Assembly (NCBI GenBank): GCA_029239875.1 | Contig: JARBUD010000002.1 | Coordinates: forward strand, 297,549 to 361,548 | Direction of reading: 5' to 3' | DNA from: Xanthobacteraceae bacterium | GTDB taxonomy: Bacteria; Pseudomonadota; Alphaproteobacteria; Rhizobiales; Xanthobacteraceae | DNA length: 64,000 nucleotides | In this document: piece after piece, positions 27,422 to 36,659 of the stretch | How positions within the stretch are numbered: position 1 is the first letter of the stretch | How the letters are laid out: each line of letters begins with the position of its first letter | Notes under the pieces: model-generated | The model's database searches: none | The model's input: only the letters and a program-made list of their open reading frames with translations | What the model was told of the DNA's origin: nothing | Position numbers and translations under genes: made by a program

Positions 27422-27931
27422 ATGAATCCGACGATCAAGGCTGCCTTGGCGGCCGCGCTTGTGCTCGGCCTGACGGCGGGCGCGCAGGCGCAGAGCACCA
27501 AGGCGAGGGACAGCCGCGTGAAGCGCGGCGAATATCTCGCCACCATCATGGATTGCCGCGGCTGCCATACGCCGGGCGTGTTCCTCGGCAAGCCGGACGC
27601 CAGCCGCGCTTTCGCGGGTTCGGAGGTCGGCTTCCAGATCCCCGGCCTCGGCGTCTTCTTCCCGCCGAACCTGACGCCGGACAAGGCGACGGGGCTCGGC
27701 AACTGGAGCGAGAAGGAGATCGTCGCCGCCATCCGCACCGGTGTGCGCCCGGACGGGCGGGTGCTGGCGCCGGCCATGCCCTACAAGCATTACGGCGCGC
27801 TGACCGATGCCGACGCCTTCGCGCTCGCCGCCTATCTGAAGAGCCTGCCGCCGGTCGTGAACCAGGTGCCGCCGATGACCGGCGCTTCCAAGAAGCCGTC
27901 CGGGCCGTATCTGACGGTGGCGATGCCGTAG
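27422..27931 (+). CDS. Periplasmic class I cytochrome c
   Basis: A 169-residue secreted c-type cytochrome. The signal peptide (MNPTIKAALAAALVLGLTAGAQAQ) ends near residue 24. The haem-binding CRGCH motif is at residues 45-49, and the APAMPYKHYG segment offers the axial Met. The domain looks like the small subunits that pass electrons from periplasmic dehydrogenases, but no dehydrogenase gene is adjacent. GGGGAG precedes ATG 27422. Confidence 0.9.
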   Translation: MNPTIKAALAAALVLGLTAGAQAQSTKARDSRVKRGEYLATIMDCRGCHTPGVFLGKPDASRAFAGSEVGFQIPGLGVFFPPNLTPDKATGLGNWSEKEIVAAIRTGVRPDGRVLAPAMPYKHYGALTDADAFALAAYLKSLPPVVNQVPPMTGASKKPSGPYLTVAMP

Positions 27932-27954
27932 GAACTGCTCGGAGCCCCGGTACG

Positions 27955-28064
27955 ACGTCATCCTGAGGTGCCGCCGCAGGCGGCCTCGAAGGACGGGTCT
28001 TTCGGTCCCCCGGACGAGCATCCTTCGAGGCCCGGCCTTTTGGCCGGGCACCTCAGGATGACGT
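27955..28064. repeat. Dispersed palindromic repeat, family A (copy 3)
   Basis: ACGTCATCCTGAGG...CCTCAGGATGACGT are perfect inverted arms. The loop has GCCTCGAAGGA and TCCTTCGAGGC. It lies between convergent genes. Confidence 0.85.
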
Positions 28065-28092
28065 CGTCGGGGGATCGAGGAGCGCGCCGCCC

Positions 28093-28770
28093 TCAGCTCA
28101 CCGCGCCGCCGCGGGCCGGCAGGACGACGACGCGGGTGCCGGTCGGCGCGCGGCGGTACAGGTCGATGATGTCCTGGTTCATGAAGCGCACGCAGCCCGA
28201 GGACACCATGGTGCCGATGGTCCAGGGCTCGTTGGTGCCGTGCAGGCGGTACAGCGTGTCCTGGCCGTCCTTGTAGATGTAGAGCGCACGCGGCCCCAGC
28301 GGGTTGTCCGGCCCGCCCGGCATGCCGCCGGCATAGGGGCCGTAGCGCTCGGGCTCGCGCGCGATCATGTTCGGGGTCGGCGTCCAGCGCGGCCAGCTCG
28401 CCTTGCGGGCGATGATGGCTTCGCCGCGGAAGTTGAAGCCTTCCTCCTTGCCGACGCCGACGCCGTAGCGCAGCGCGCGCCCGTTGCCGAGCACCAGATA
28501 GGCGTGGCGCTCGCTCGGATCGACCACGATGGTGCCGGCCGGATAGCGCGTCTGATAGGCCACTTCCTGGCGCAGGAAACGCGGGTCCACCTTCGAGAGA
28601 TCCGCAGCCGGCACCGGGAAGGGTTCGTCGGTGATCGCCCCGTACATGCTGAGATATTGCGGATCCATGGACGCCGGCAGCACGCGCATGCCTCCCGCAT
28701 TCGGGTTGCTGGCGCAGCCGGCGAGGACAGCGGGGGCGGCGAGGAGGAACAGACGACGATCGATGAGCAT
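28093..28770 (-). CDS. L,D-transpeptidase (YkuD) lipoprotein
   Basis: YkuD-domain L,D-transpeptidase, which makes 3-3 peptidoglycan cross-links or anchors proteins to peptidoglycan. The N-terminus has a lipobox LAGC with the lipidated Cys at about residue 19. The catalytic segment RLHGTNEPWTIGTMVSSGCVRF contains the His and Cys of the active site. The protein has 225 residues. ErfK/YbiS-like Rhizobiales paralogues are usually multicopy. It is divergent from the MFS gene. Confidence 0.93.
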   Translation of the reverse strand: MLIDRRLFLLAAPAVLAGCASNPNAGGMRVLPASMDPQYLSMYGAITDEPFPVPAADLSKVDPRFLRQEVAYQTRYPAGTIVVDPSERHAYLVLGNGRALRYGVGVGKEEGFNFRGEAIIARKASWPRWTPTPNMIAREPERYGPYAGGMPGGPDNPLGPRALYIYKDGQDTLYRLHGTNEPWTIGTMVSSGCVRFMNQDIIDLYRRAPTGTRVVVLPARGGAVS

Positions 28771-29151
28771 GGTTCGCGCGCAAACGGTGAAGGGACAGCA
28801 GGCCTCCCCTATAAGCGCTGTGCGCCGATTTGCTCCTTACTTCGGGGTTCACGGTGGCGTTATGGGGTGCATTCACCGCCCGCTGTGGCGCAAAGGCCTC
28901 ACCGGCCAATGGGTTGCCGGGTGGCGTCGTACCTTCCGGTGCGGCACTTTCCATCATTATTCCTGATGGTCGTCCGGAAAATAATTTGTTTCTCCCGGCA
29001 GGGCAGCGGAGGCTAATTTCACGTTCCGATGCGGTATTGCCGCCGCGGCGTCATCGCCGCCGTCGCAGGACCTTATCGGGTGGCGCCGTGCCTGGCGTGT
29101 GCTCCAGTCGAGATCGCGAGCGCCCGCCGCTCCAATTGCCGAGGTCCGTCC
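28771..29151. other. Gene-free divergent region between L,D-transpeptidase and MFS genes
   Basis: Nothing codes convincingly in these 381 bases. An inverted repeat CCATCA-N7-TGATGG (28961-28979) lies in an A+T-richer patch (about 28955-29005) and could be a regulator site for either gene. Confidence 0.5.
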
Positions 29152-30387
29152 ATGTCCGCCGCCGCCAGCCCCGCTCCGCGTCCAAGCCTCGCCGCCCGCG
29201 CTCCGCTGCTCGTGGTGCTCTGCGGCTGCATGATTGCCATGCTGACCTTCGGGCCGCGCGCCTCCTCCGGCATCTTCCTGCTGCCGATGACCGGCGAATA
29301 TGGCTGGGGCCGCGACACGTTCGGCCTCGCCATCGCCATCCAGAACCTGCTCTGGGGCGTGGGCACGCCGTTCGCCGGTGCCGTTGCCGACCGCTTCGGC
29401 GTTGTGCGGGTGATGTGGGTCGGCGCCGCGCTCTATGCGCTCGGCCTGGTGCTGATGGCCTTCTCGGCCACGCCCGGCATGCTCCACCTCTCCGCGGGCG
29501 TCATGATCGGCTTCGGCCTGTCCGGCTGCTCCTTCAACATCGTGCTCGCCGCCTTCGGCAAGATGCTGCCCGAGAAGTGGCGGCCGATCTCCTTCGGCGC
29601 CGGCACGGCGGCGGGCTCCTTCGGCCAGTTCCTGTTCCCGCCGCTCGCCGCCGGGCTGAACGCCTCGATCGGCTGGCACGAGACGCTGGTCGTGTTCGGC
29701 CTCGCCATGCTGCTGGTCATGCCCTTCGCGCTCGCGCTGGCGACGCCGAAGCCGGCGAAGGCGCATGAGCACCAGCAGTCGATCGGCGCCGCCCTGGGCG
29801 AGGCCTTCCGCCATCCCAGCTACGTCTATCTGGTACTCGGCTTCTTCACCTGCGGCTTCCAGCTCGCTTTCGTGACCACCCATCTGCCGGCCTATCTCAC
29901 CGACCGCGGCCTTTCGCTGACCATCGGCGGCTGGACGCTGGCGGTGATCGGCCTCGCCAACATGGTCGGCTCGCTCGGCTCGGGCTGGCTGTCGAGCCGT
30001 ATGTCACGGCGCTATCTGCTCTCCGCCATCTATTTCGGCCGCGGCATCGCCATCGCCGCCTTCGTGCTGCTGCCGGCCTCGCCCGTCACCTCCATCGGCT
30101 TCGGTATCGTGCTCGGCCTGCTGTGGCTCTCCACCGTGCCGCCAACCTCCGGGCTGGTGATGCTGATGTTCGGCACGCGCTACCTCGCCATGCTCTACGG
30201 CTTCGCCTTCTTCAGCCACCAGGTCGGCGGCTTCCTCGGCGTGTGGCTCGGCGGCCTGCTCTATGAGCGCCTCGGCTCCTACGACTTCGTGTGGTGGCTA
30301 TCGGTGGCGCTGAGCTTCGCCTCCGCCATCATCAACCTGCCGATCGTGGAGCGGCCGGTGGAGCGAGGCGAGCCGGCGCGGGCCTGA
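29152..30387 (+). CDS. Major facilitator superfamily transporter
   Basis: A 411-residue MFS carrier with about 12 hydrophobic helices. The loop after helix 2 reads GAVADRFGVVRVMW, matching the family GxxxDRxGrr motif. A central cytoplasmic loop (KPAKAHEHQQS) splits the two six-helix halves. It resembles the oxalate/formate-antiporter-like and monocarboxylate-type groups; the substrate is unknown. ATG 29152 follows GAGG. Confidence 0.88.
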   Translation: MSAAASPAPRPSLAARAPLLVVLCGCMIAMLTFGPRASSGIFLLPMTGEYGWGRDTFGLAIAIQNLLWGVGTPFAGAVADRFGVVRVMWVGAALYALGLVLMAFSATPGMLHLSAGVMIGFGLSGCSFNIVLAAFGKMLPEKWRPISFGAGTAAGSFGQFLFPPLAAGLNASIGWHETLVVFGLAMLLVMPFALALATPKPAKAHEHQQSIGAALGEAFRHPSYVYLVLGFFTCGFQLAFVTTHLPAYLTDRGLSLTIGGWTLAVIGLANMVGSLGSGWLSSRMSRRYLLSAIYFGRGIAIAAFVLLPASPVTSIGFGIVLGLLWLSTVPPTSGLVMLMFGTRYLAMLYGFAFFSHQVGGFLGVWLGGLLYERLGSYDFVWWLSVALSFASAIINLPIVERPVERGEPARA

Positions 30388-30577
30388 TTTCGCTCCGGCG
30401 TTTGCGGGACATTAACCATCGTCCTTCACCATGGTGCTGTGGTGCCGGAAGCGTTGCGCTGGCGCCACAGTGCGCACGTCGCGTGCCTTGCGCTGAGGGA
30501 CCGGCATGCCGCGTTGCCTTGACAAGACAGGGCTTTCGCAGCGCATCGTAAACCCGTTCCCAGCGATGGACCCTGCA

Positions 30578-31114
30578 ATGCGCTCGATCTTCGCCCTTCC
30601 GGCCGCTGCGTTCGCCGCCGCTTTTCTGGCGGTGCCGGCGTCGGCCGAGACGCTGAACGCGCAGCAGGCGCAGCGCTTCGTGATGGGCCGGACCTTCTCC
30701 TACACCTGCTATGAGGGCACGGTCGGTTCCGGCCGCATCATGCCGGACGGCTCGGTCGCCGGCACCATCCAGATGCGCGGCAAGGGCGCCGCGCGTTACG
30801 TCACCTTGCCGGCCGGCACCATTCTGGTGCGCGGCGAGAACGTCTGCGCCAAGCTCAAGGGCATGGCCTTCCAGCCCTGCTTCGACCTGGAGAAGACCAG
30901 CGAGGCCACCTTCCGCGGCAACCTCGCCGGCGCCGGTAGGCTCTGGTGCGAGTTCAAGCGCGGCGGCAGCGGGCGCACGCGCCTCGCCGATCGCTCGGCG
31001 AACCGGGCGCCAGCCAAGCGGACGGTGTCGCGCGTCGAGACCGTGCCGGTGGAATCCAAGGCGCTCGAGCCGCCGGCCAATACCAAGACCGTCGAGGCCG
31101 AGGCGCCGAACTGA
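30578..31114 (+). CDS. Secreted protein with four cysteines, function unknown
   Basis: A 178-residue protein. The signal peptide (MRSIFALPAAAFAAAFLAVPASAE) is cleaved near residue 23. The mature domain has Cys in YTCYEGTVG, NVCAKLKG, QPCFDLEK and LWCEFKRGG, suggesting two disulphides. The remaining ~45 residues are basic, then Pro/Glu-rich and probably disordered. I do not recognise the family. ATG 30566 is an alternative start. A TTGACA at 30519 may be part of its promoter. Confidence 0.72.
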   Translation: MRSIFALPAAAFAAAFLAVPASAETLNAQQAQRFVMGRTFSYTCYEGTVGSGRIMPDGSVAGTIQMRGKGAARYVTLPAGTILVRGENVCAKLKGMAFQPCFDLEKTSEATFRGNLAGAGRLWCEFKRGGSGRTRLADRSANRAPAKRTVSRVETVPVESKALEPPANTKTVEAEAPN

Positions 31115-31268
31115 GCCGGAAGGCCGGTTCCGTCCCTCCTGTCAATCCGCCGGGCTTGCGCTGACGCAATACCGCTACGTCATTCCTGGCTATCGTATTG
31201 CGCGAAGCCGTGGGGTACCTCGAAGCCACCTGAGGACTTCGACACTCCAACCTTCCGCGAGACCAGCC

Positions 31269-31694
31269 ATGATCGATTCCCGTACCGCGCCCTATGGCGT
31301 GTTCCTGCTCCGCGTAGCGCTCGGCGCCATGTGGGTGTCGCACGCGCTGCTGAAATACGTCGTCTTCACCATTCCCGGCTTCGCCGGCTTCCTCGGCAGC
31401 CTCGGCCTGCCGGAGGCGCTCGCCTGGCCGGTGGTGCTCGCCGAGCTGATCGGCGGCCTGCTGATCCTCGTGGGCTTCTATGCCCGCCACGTCGCGCTGC
31501 TGCTCATCCCGGTAATGGCCGGCGCCATGAGCGTGCACATCCCCAATGGCTGGCTGTTCTCGACGGCCGGTGGCGGCTGGGAATATCCCGCCTTCCTGAT
31601 CGTGACGTCCTTCGCGCTCTGGCTGATCGGTGACGGCGCCTTCGCCCTGCGCTCGCGCCCGCTGTTCTTCGTCGGCCGCCCGGCGGTGGCCTGA
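31269..31694 (+). CDS. DoxX family membrane protein
   Basis: A 141-residue DoxX-family integral membrane protein with four predicted helices: FLLRVALGAMWVSHALLKY, WPVVLAELIGGLLILVGFY, ALLLIPVMAGAM and FLIVTSFALWLIGDG. The Arg and His in helix 1 and the Glu in helix 2 are family-conserved. DoxX proteins are linked to quinone or thiol redox, but the reaction is unclear. It ends nine bases before a strong terminator. Confidence 0.87.
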   Translation: MIDSRTAPYGVFLLRVALGAMWVSHALLKYVVFTIPGFAGFLGSLGLPEALAWPVVLAELIGGLLILVGFYARHVALLLIPVMAGAMSVHIPNGWLFSTAGGGWEYPAFLIVTSFALWLIGDGAFALRSRPLFFVGRPAVA

Positions 31695-31703
31695 CGACCT
31701 CGC

Positions 31704-31749
31704 GACAAGAAAAAGGGGCGGGCCTCGCGGCTCGCCCCTTTTTCTTGTC
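31704..31749. terminator. Bidirectional intrinsic terminator between doxX and the TPR gene
   Basis: GACAAGAAAAAGGGGCGGGC and GCTCGCCCCTTTTTCTTGTC form a near-perfect stem around CTCGCG, with A- and T-tracts on both sides. It sits between convergent genes and can serve both. Confidence 0.92.
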
Positions 31750-31774
31750 TGTCGGTCGACGTCAGCCGTCAGCG

Positions 31775-33565
31775 TCAGCCGCCATTGCCTTTCTGGGCCG
31801 CCTTCTGCGGCTCGGACGGGGCAACGACCTCGGTCTTCTGCACCTCGCCGCCCTTCGCCTTGATGCGCTCGGCCTCGTCGAGGCCGACGGCGATCTTGCG
31901 CTCGATGTCGGCAAGCTCGTCCGCATCGGGCTTGAGGTCGCGGGCGTGGTTCCACTTGAACCGCGCCTCCAGCTTGCGGCCGACCTTCCAATAGGCGTCG
32001 CCGAGATGGTCGTTGATCACCGTCTCGTTCGGCTTCAGCTCGACCGCGCGTTCCAGTTCGCGCACCGCGTCATCGTAATGGCCGGTGCGGTAATAGGCCC
32101 AGCCGAGGCTGTCGATGAAGAAGCCGTCGTCCGGGCGCAGCGTCACCGCCTTGCGGATCATCTCCGTGCCCTGGTCGAGGTTCACGCCCTGGTCGATCCA
32201 GCTGTAGCCGAGATAGTTCAGCACGTGCGGCTGGTCGGGCTTGAGCTCCAGCGCCTTCTTCAGGTCCGCTTCCGACTTCGCCCATTCCTTTGAGCGCTCG
32301 TAGCAGGTGCCGCGGAAGTAGAAGAGCATCCAGTCATTGGCGGAGGGCGACTGGAGCTGGCCGATCGCCTTGTCGTAGACGGCGGCGGCGTCGGCGTACT
32401 TCTCGTTGGAGCGCAGCACGTCGCCGAGCGCCATCAGCGCGCGCATGTCCTTCGGATTGGCCGCGACGACCTTCTCCAGCGCGGCGCGCGCCTCGTCGAA
32501 CTTGTCGACCGCGTCGAGGTTCAGCGCGCGCTGAACCTCGGCATTCACCTTGAAGGGCGAGGAGGCCGGCACGCGCTCATAGAGCGCGATGGCGTCTTCG
32601 TGCCGCTTCATCGATTCGAACAGGTCGGCCAGCGTGATGTCGATCAGCGGGTGCGAGGGATCGAGCCAGCGGCCGAGCTGCAGATAGACGAGGGCGAGGT
32701 CCTCGCCGCCCTGGCGGCCGAGCGCGGCGCCAAGGCCGTAGAGCACTTCCGCCGCGCCGGCGGCGGGCGTCGACACCAGCGCCGGCAGGGTGCGGCCTGC
32801 CTCAAGCTGCTCCAGCGAGCGGGCGACGAGCGGGTCGTTCGGCACCAGCTTGTCGAAGGCTTGGTAGGTCTCGATGGCCAGCTTCTTGTTGCCGCTGCGC
32901 GAGGCCCAGCGGGCATAGGCGTCCACTACCCGCAAGGTGCGGGGGTCGATCTTCAGCGCGGCCTCCAGCCGCGGGCCGGCTTCCTTCTTCTGCCCGGCGG
33001 CGTCGAGGATCAGCCCGGCCTGGAAGTCCTTGAAGCTCGCATACCATTCCGGCCCCTGCAGCTCGTCGATCATGGTGACGGCGGTCTTGGGGTTGCCGGA
33101 GCCGAACTGGCTCCAGGCGCTCAGCAGCGTGGCATTGAGTTCGGCGATGGCGCCCTGGCCGGCGCGGCGCAGATTGCTGCGGGCGGTGACGTATTGCTTG
33201 GTCTTGATGGCACGCACGCCCAGCACGAGGCGCGCCAGCGTGTGCTCGGGATCGATGCGGACGATGCGCTGGGCGAGATCCACCGCCTCGTCGACCGAGC
33301 CTTCGGCGAGCAGGGTCAGGAAGGCGCGCTCCATCAGCTCGCCATTGCGCGGGAACATCCGCACCAGCTCGCGGTAATAGGCGGCGGCGGCACCGGTGTC
33401 GCGCTCGGCGATGGCGAGGCGGGCGGCGAGATAGTTGCCGGCCGGCGCGGAACGGGCGATGAAATCGGACGGGGGGGCATCGGCAAGCGCCGGCGCCGCG
33501 CCCAACGCCGTGAGCATTGCGAGAATGGCCGCTCCCGGCCGCAGCGACAAGCGTCGGAACGTCAA
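31775..33565 (-). CDS. Secreted/periplasmic tetratricopeptide-repeat protein
   Basis: A 596-residue TPR protein. TTG 33565, preceded by AGGAGG with eight bases of spacing, gives a clean signal peptide (MTFRRLSLRPGAAILAMLTALGAAPALADA); GTG 33616 in frame would bury it. Many TPR units fill the chain, e.g. AADVYDKAIGQL-like and DAVRELERAVELKPNE, LGWAYYRTGHYDDA. The C-terminal Lys/Glu tail is disordered. Such proteins are scaffolds; partners are unknown. It ends before the bidirectional terminator. Confidence 0.9.
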   Translation of the reverse strand: MTFRRLSLRPGAAILAMLTALGAAPALADAPPSDFIARSAPAGNYLAARLAIAERDTGAAAAYYRELVRMFPRNGELMERAFLTLLAEGSVDEAVDLAQRIVRIDPEHTLARLVLGVRAIKTKQYVTARSNLRRAGQGAIAELNATLLSAWSQFGSGNPKTAVTMIDELQGPEWYASFKDFQAGLILDAAGQKKEAGPRLEAALKIDPRTLRVVDAYARWASRSGNKKLAIETYQAFDKLVPNDPLVARSLEQLEAGRTLPALVSTPAAGAAEVLYGLGAALGRQGGEDLALVYLQLGRWLDPSHPLIDITLADLFESMKRHEDAIALYERVPASSPFKVNAEVQRALNLDAVDKFDEARAALEKVVAANPKDMRALMALGDVLRSNEKYADAAAVYDKAIGQLQSPSANDWMLFYFRGTCYERSKEWAKSEADLKKALELKPDQPHVLNYLGYSWIDQGVNLDQGTEMIRKAVTLRPDDGFFIDSLGWAYYRTGHYDDAVRELERAVELKPNETVINDHLGDAYWKVGRKLEARFKWNHARDLKPDADELADIERKIAVGLDEAERIKAKGGEVQKTEVVAPSEPQKAAQKGNGG

Positions 33566-33716
33566 AGCTAGAACCTCCTGCGGCAGACCACGCGGCACCG
33601 CATCCTGGCGGCGCACGGCCTCGGCCCCTTTTTGGCAGATTGGTCCTTTTTAGCCGCCCCTGCAATAACGAGAGGCTAATGCGGACCGGGCCCCGCAGGG
33701 CCCGGACACGAGATTG

Positions 33717-34124
33717 TCAAACACGTCGGCCGAGAATAAGGCCGATCAGCGCCGCTCCTGCTGCAATTGTGAGCACCGTCGACGCCTTGGGCGGCGGGGC
33801 GGGACTTGGCGGCGGCGTCACCGGAGGGACCGCGCCCAGGCCGGGATAGGCGCTGTAGCCGAGCGGCGCGCGGCGCCGGCGCGTGCGCAGCAGCGCGACG
33901 AGAACGAAGATCAGCCCGACGACGAGGTTGAAGCCGAAGATGATCAGCGCGCTGGTGGCCGGATCGTAGCGCTCGGCCAGCAGGATGAAGACCGCCACCA
34001 GAAGGGCGAACAGCGAGACGGTGACGAGCAGCACGCCGATGGCGAGCAGGATCGCCGTCGTGGTGGCGCGCCGAACCGCGAAGCGCAGCTCGGCGCCGAC
34101 AAGTCCGAGCAGGAGGCGGAGCAT
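33717..34124 (-). CDS. YqjE/phage-holin-III-like membrane protein
   Basis: A 135-residue protein of the DUF1469/YqjE type with two transmembrane helices (about residues 24-49 and 58-81), an Arg-rich loop RTRRRR, a Pro-rich linker, and a third hydrophobic C-terminal segment. ATG 34124 shares a base with the stop of the preceding DUF883 gene (TGATG), so the two are coupled. The E. coli yqjD-yqjE pair shows the same order. It probably shares the stress promoter at 34511-34536. Confidence 0.82.
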   Translation of the reverse strand: MLRLLLGLVGAELRFAVRRATTTAILLAIGVLLVTVSLFALLVAVFILLAERYDPATSALIIFGFNLVVGLIFVLVALLRTRRRRAPLGYSAYPGLGAVPPVTPPPSPAPPPKASTVLTIAAGAALIGLILGRRV

Positions 34125-34471
34125 CAACGGCTCCGCGACAGCAGGCCGAAGATGAAGCCGACGCCGAGCGCCGCCAGCACGGCGCCATAGGGATTGCGCT
34201 CTATGGCCGCCCCGACGTCGCCGCCGAGCGCCTGCGCCTTGCCCTTGGCGTCCTCATAGGCGGCCATGCCCTCATCCATCAGGCCGGCCGCGGTCGCTTC
34301 GGCGCGGGCCTTGCCGGCACGCACCCGGCTCGAGACCGCATCGGCGGCGGCTTCGCCTTCCGCCCTGGCGATGGCGGTGAGCGTCTCGGCAAGCTTCGAG
34401 ACGTCGGCCCGCAGCGCGGCGAGGTCAGAGGACAGCTTGGCGAAGTCTTCCTGAGCGTTCGGCTGAGCCAT
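34124..34471 (-). CDS. DUF883 (ElaB/YqjD-like) ribosome-associated membrane protein
   Basis: A 115-residue DUF883-family protein: a long amphipathic, coiled-coil-like helix (residues ~8-80, Ala/Glu/Lys-rich) followed by GAAIERNPYGAVLAALGVGFIFGLLSRSR, the family's C-terminal membrane anchor. E. coli YqjD binds ribosomes at the inner membrane in stationary phase. AGGAG precedes ATG 34471. A perfect EcfG-type promoter lies 40 bases upstream, which suits a stationary-phase role. Confidence 0.88.
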   Translation of the reverse strand: MAQPNAQEDFAKLSSDLAALRADVSKLAETLTAIARAEGEAAADAVSSRVRAGKARAEATAAGLMDEGMAAYEDAKGKAQALGGDVGAAIERNPYGAVLAALGVGFIFGLLSRSR

Positions 34472-34510
34472 GGGGATCTCCTGAAACCGGCCTGACGGTG
34501 GACATCCCTC

Positions 34511-34536
34511 AACGCGGACGCCGTTACCGAAGTTCC
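34511..34536 (-). promoter_or_regulatory. EcfG-type general stress promoter for the DUF883 gene
   Basis: On the minus strand GGAAC (34536-34532), 17 bases, then CGTT (34514-34511) matches the known alphaproteobacterial EcfG consensus exactly. It is 40 bases from the start codon. Confidence 0.75.
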
Positions 34537-34553
34537 CCGAGCATAGGCGGTAA

Positions 34554-35255
34554 TCAGAGGCGCCGGAACTCGTAATATCCCGGCATGCGGCGCTCGCGCT
34601 TGGCCTTGGCCTCGTAGCGGGTGCCCGGCCAGCCCTCCCAGGGCAGCCGCCAGTCGTCGGCGCGCTCGGCGGTCCATTCGAAGCGCGAATCGCTCGTGAG
34701 CCGGCGCAGCGTCCAGGCGGCGTAGGATTCGATGTCGGTGGCGAAGCGGAAGCGCCCGCCGGGAGCCAGGAGGCGGGCGATGCGGGCGATGTTGTCGGCG
34801 CGCACGAAGCGCCGCTTCCAGTGCCGGCGCTTCGGCCAGGGGTCGGGATAGAGCAGGTCCACCTGGTCGAGCCCGCTCTCGGGAAGCCGGTCGAGCAGCG
34901 GCACCACGTCGTCGCCATGAAGGCGGACATTGGAAAGGCCGAGCTCGGCGACCAGGGTGGTCGCCTTGGCGATGCCGTTGAGGAAGGCCTCGGCGCCGAT
35001 GAAGCCGATGTCCGGATGGCGCTGCGCCTCGGAGATCAGGTGCTCGCCGCCGCCGAAGCCGATCTCCAGCCGGACCGCCCGCACCGGGTGCGGGAAGAGC
35101 GCGGCGAGCGGCCGGCCGGCCAGCGCGTCGAGGTCTATGGCGAGGCGCGGCAGGTCGCGCTCGAGATGATCGGCCTGCGCGATGCGCAGCTTCTTGCCCT
35201 TGCGCCTTCCATAGAAGGCGGCGCTGCGGGCGTTATCGTCGGCGGGATCGGTCAT
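34554..35255 (-). CDS. trmB: tRNA (guanine-N7)-methyltransferase TrmB
   Basis: TrmB methylates N7 of G46 in tRNA variable loops. The 233-residue SAM-dependent enzyme has the LEIGFGGGEHLISEAQRHPD SAM-binding motif, FIGAEAFLNGIAK, and the catalytic LLYPDPWPKRRHWKRRFV block; AERADDW and GTRYEAK near the C-terminus match the family. ATG 35255 (MTDPADD) was chosen over a longer upstream reading. It follows metK by about 80 bases on the same strand. Confidence 0.95.
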   Translation of the reverse strand: MTDPADDNARSAAFYGRRKGKKLRIAQADHLERDLPRLAIDLDALAGRPLAALFPHPVRAVRLEIGFGGGEHLISEAQRHPDIGFIGAEAFLNGIAKATTLVAELGLSNVRLHGDDVVPLLDRLPESGLDQVDLLYPDPWPKRRHWKRRFVRADNIARIARLLAPGGRFRFATDIESYAAWTLRRLTSDSRFEWTAERADDWRLPWEGWPGTRYEAKAKRERRMPGYYEFRRL

Positions 35256-35333
35256 GGCACCAAAAGAGAAGGGCGGACGTCGCCGTCCGCCCCCGCTTAT
35301 CTCCGACTGGCTCTGTCGGCGCAACGGCGCCGG

Positions 35334-36527
35334 TCAGGCGACGGCGGCCTTGATGGCGTCGGCGAGGTCGGTGCGCTCCCAGGAGAAGCCGCCATCGGCT
35401 TCCGGGGCGCGGCCGAAATGGCCGTAGGCCGAGGTGCGCGCATAGATCGGCTTGTTGAGGCCGAGATGCTCGCGGATGCCGCGCGGGCGCAGGTTCATGA
35501 CCTCGCGCAGGATCTTCTCGAGCTTGGCTTCCTCGACCTGGCCGGTGCCGTAGAGGTCGACATAGACAGCCAGCGGGTCGGACACGCCGATGGCATAGGC
35601 CAGCTGGATGGTGCAGCGATCGGCGAGGCCGGCGGCGACCACGTTCTTGGCGAGGTAGCGGGCGGCATAGGCGGCGGAGCGGTCGACCTTGGTCGGATCC
35701 TTGCCGGAGAAGGCGCCGCCGCCATGCGGCGCCGCGCCGCCATAGGTGTCGACGATGATCTTGCGCCCGGTGAGGCCGCAATCCCCGTCCGGACCGCCGA
35801 TGACGAACTTGCCGGTCGGGTTGACGTGCCACACGGTCGCCGGGGTGATCCAGCCTTCCGGCAGCGTCTCGCGGATATAGGGCTCCACGATCGACTGCAC
35901 GTCGTGCGACGACAGGTCGGCGTCGAGATGCTGGGTCGACAGGACGATCTGGGTGACCTCGACCGGCTTGCCGCCTTCGTAGCGCACGGTCACCTGGCTC
36001 TTGGCGTCCGGGCCGAGCACGGTGCTCTCGCCGGAATGGCGGGCCTCGGCGAGGCGCTTGAGGATCTTGTGCGCGTAGAAGATCGGCGCGGGCATCAGTT
36101 CCGGGGTCTCGCGGCAGGCATAGCCGAACATGATGCCCTGGTCGCCGGCGCCCTCATCCTTGTTGTTGGCGGAATCGACGCCCTGGGCGATGTCGGCCGA
36201 CTGGGCGTGCAGCAGCACGTCGATCTCGGCATTCTCCCAGTGGAAGCCGTCCTGCTCGTAGCCGATGTCCTTGATGGCGAGCCGCGCGCGGTGAATGAGG
36301 TAGTCGCGGGTGATCTGCGCCGGGCCGCGGGTCTCGCCGGCGATCACCACGCGGTTGGTGGTGGCCAGCGTCTCGGCGGCGACGCGCAGCTGGCTCGGAT
36401 CCCAGCCATGTTCCGGGCCGTGCTTGAAGAAGGCGTCAACCACCTCGTCGGAGATGCGGTCGCACACCTTGTCCGGGTGGCCTTCGGAAACGGATTCGCT
36501 GGTGAACAGATAGGCTTGGCGAGACAC
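35334..36527 (-). CDS. metK: S-adenosylmethionine synthetase
   Basis: MetK makes SAM from methionine and ATP. The 397-residue protein has [21 protein letters not shown] at the start, [13 protein letters not shown] (ATP-binding hexapeptide region), and [23 protein letters not shown]. The start is GTG 36527 (protein [11 protein letters not shown]), with AGGAG seven bases upstream. No SAM riboswitch is evident in the 132-base gap from the xre gene. SAM serves the neighbouring methyltransferase TrmB. Confidence 0.97.
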   Translation of the reverse strand: MSRQAYLFTSESVSEGHPDKVCDRISDEVVDAFFKHGPEHGWDPSQLRVAAETLATTNRVVIAGETRGPAQITRDYLIHRARLAIKDIGYEQDGFHWENAEIDVLLHAQSADIAQGVDSANNKDEGAGDQGIMFGYACRETPELMPAPIFYAHKILKRLAEARHSGESTVLGPDAKSQVTVRYEGGKPVEVTQIVLSTQHLDADLSSHDVQSIVEPYIRETLPEGWITPATVWHVNPTGKFVIGGPDGDCGLTGRKIIVDTYGGAAPHGGGAFSGKDPTKVDRSAAYAARYLAKNVVAAGLADRCTIQLAYAIGVSDPLAVYVDLYGTGQVEEAKLEKILREVMNLRPRGIREHLGLNKPIYARTSAYGHFGRAPEADGGFSWERTDLADAIKAAVA

Positions 36528-36659
36528 GCGTCGGCTCCTCGATATCTGAGCCGGCGCGAGGGAGGCATCCGGCCCCGCATCTTTCGCAAGCGGGCTCCGG
36601 CGGGTCAAGGATGTAAAGTCGGATTCGTTCGGAAAAAAGAACGCAGGGGCGCGGTGAAC

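Noticed and set aside
36528..36659. SAM riboswitch before metK
   Set aside because: Only 132 bases are available and I cannot find a SAM-I, SAM-II or SAM/SAH core by eye. A covariance search would settle it.
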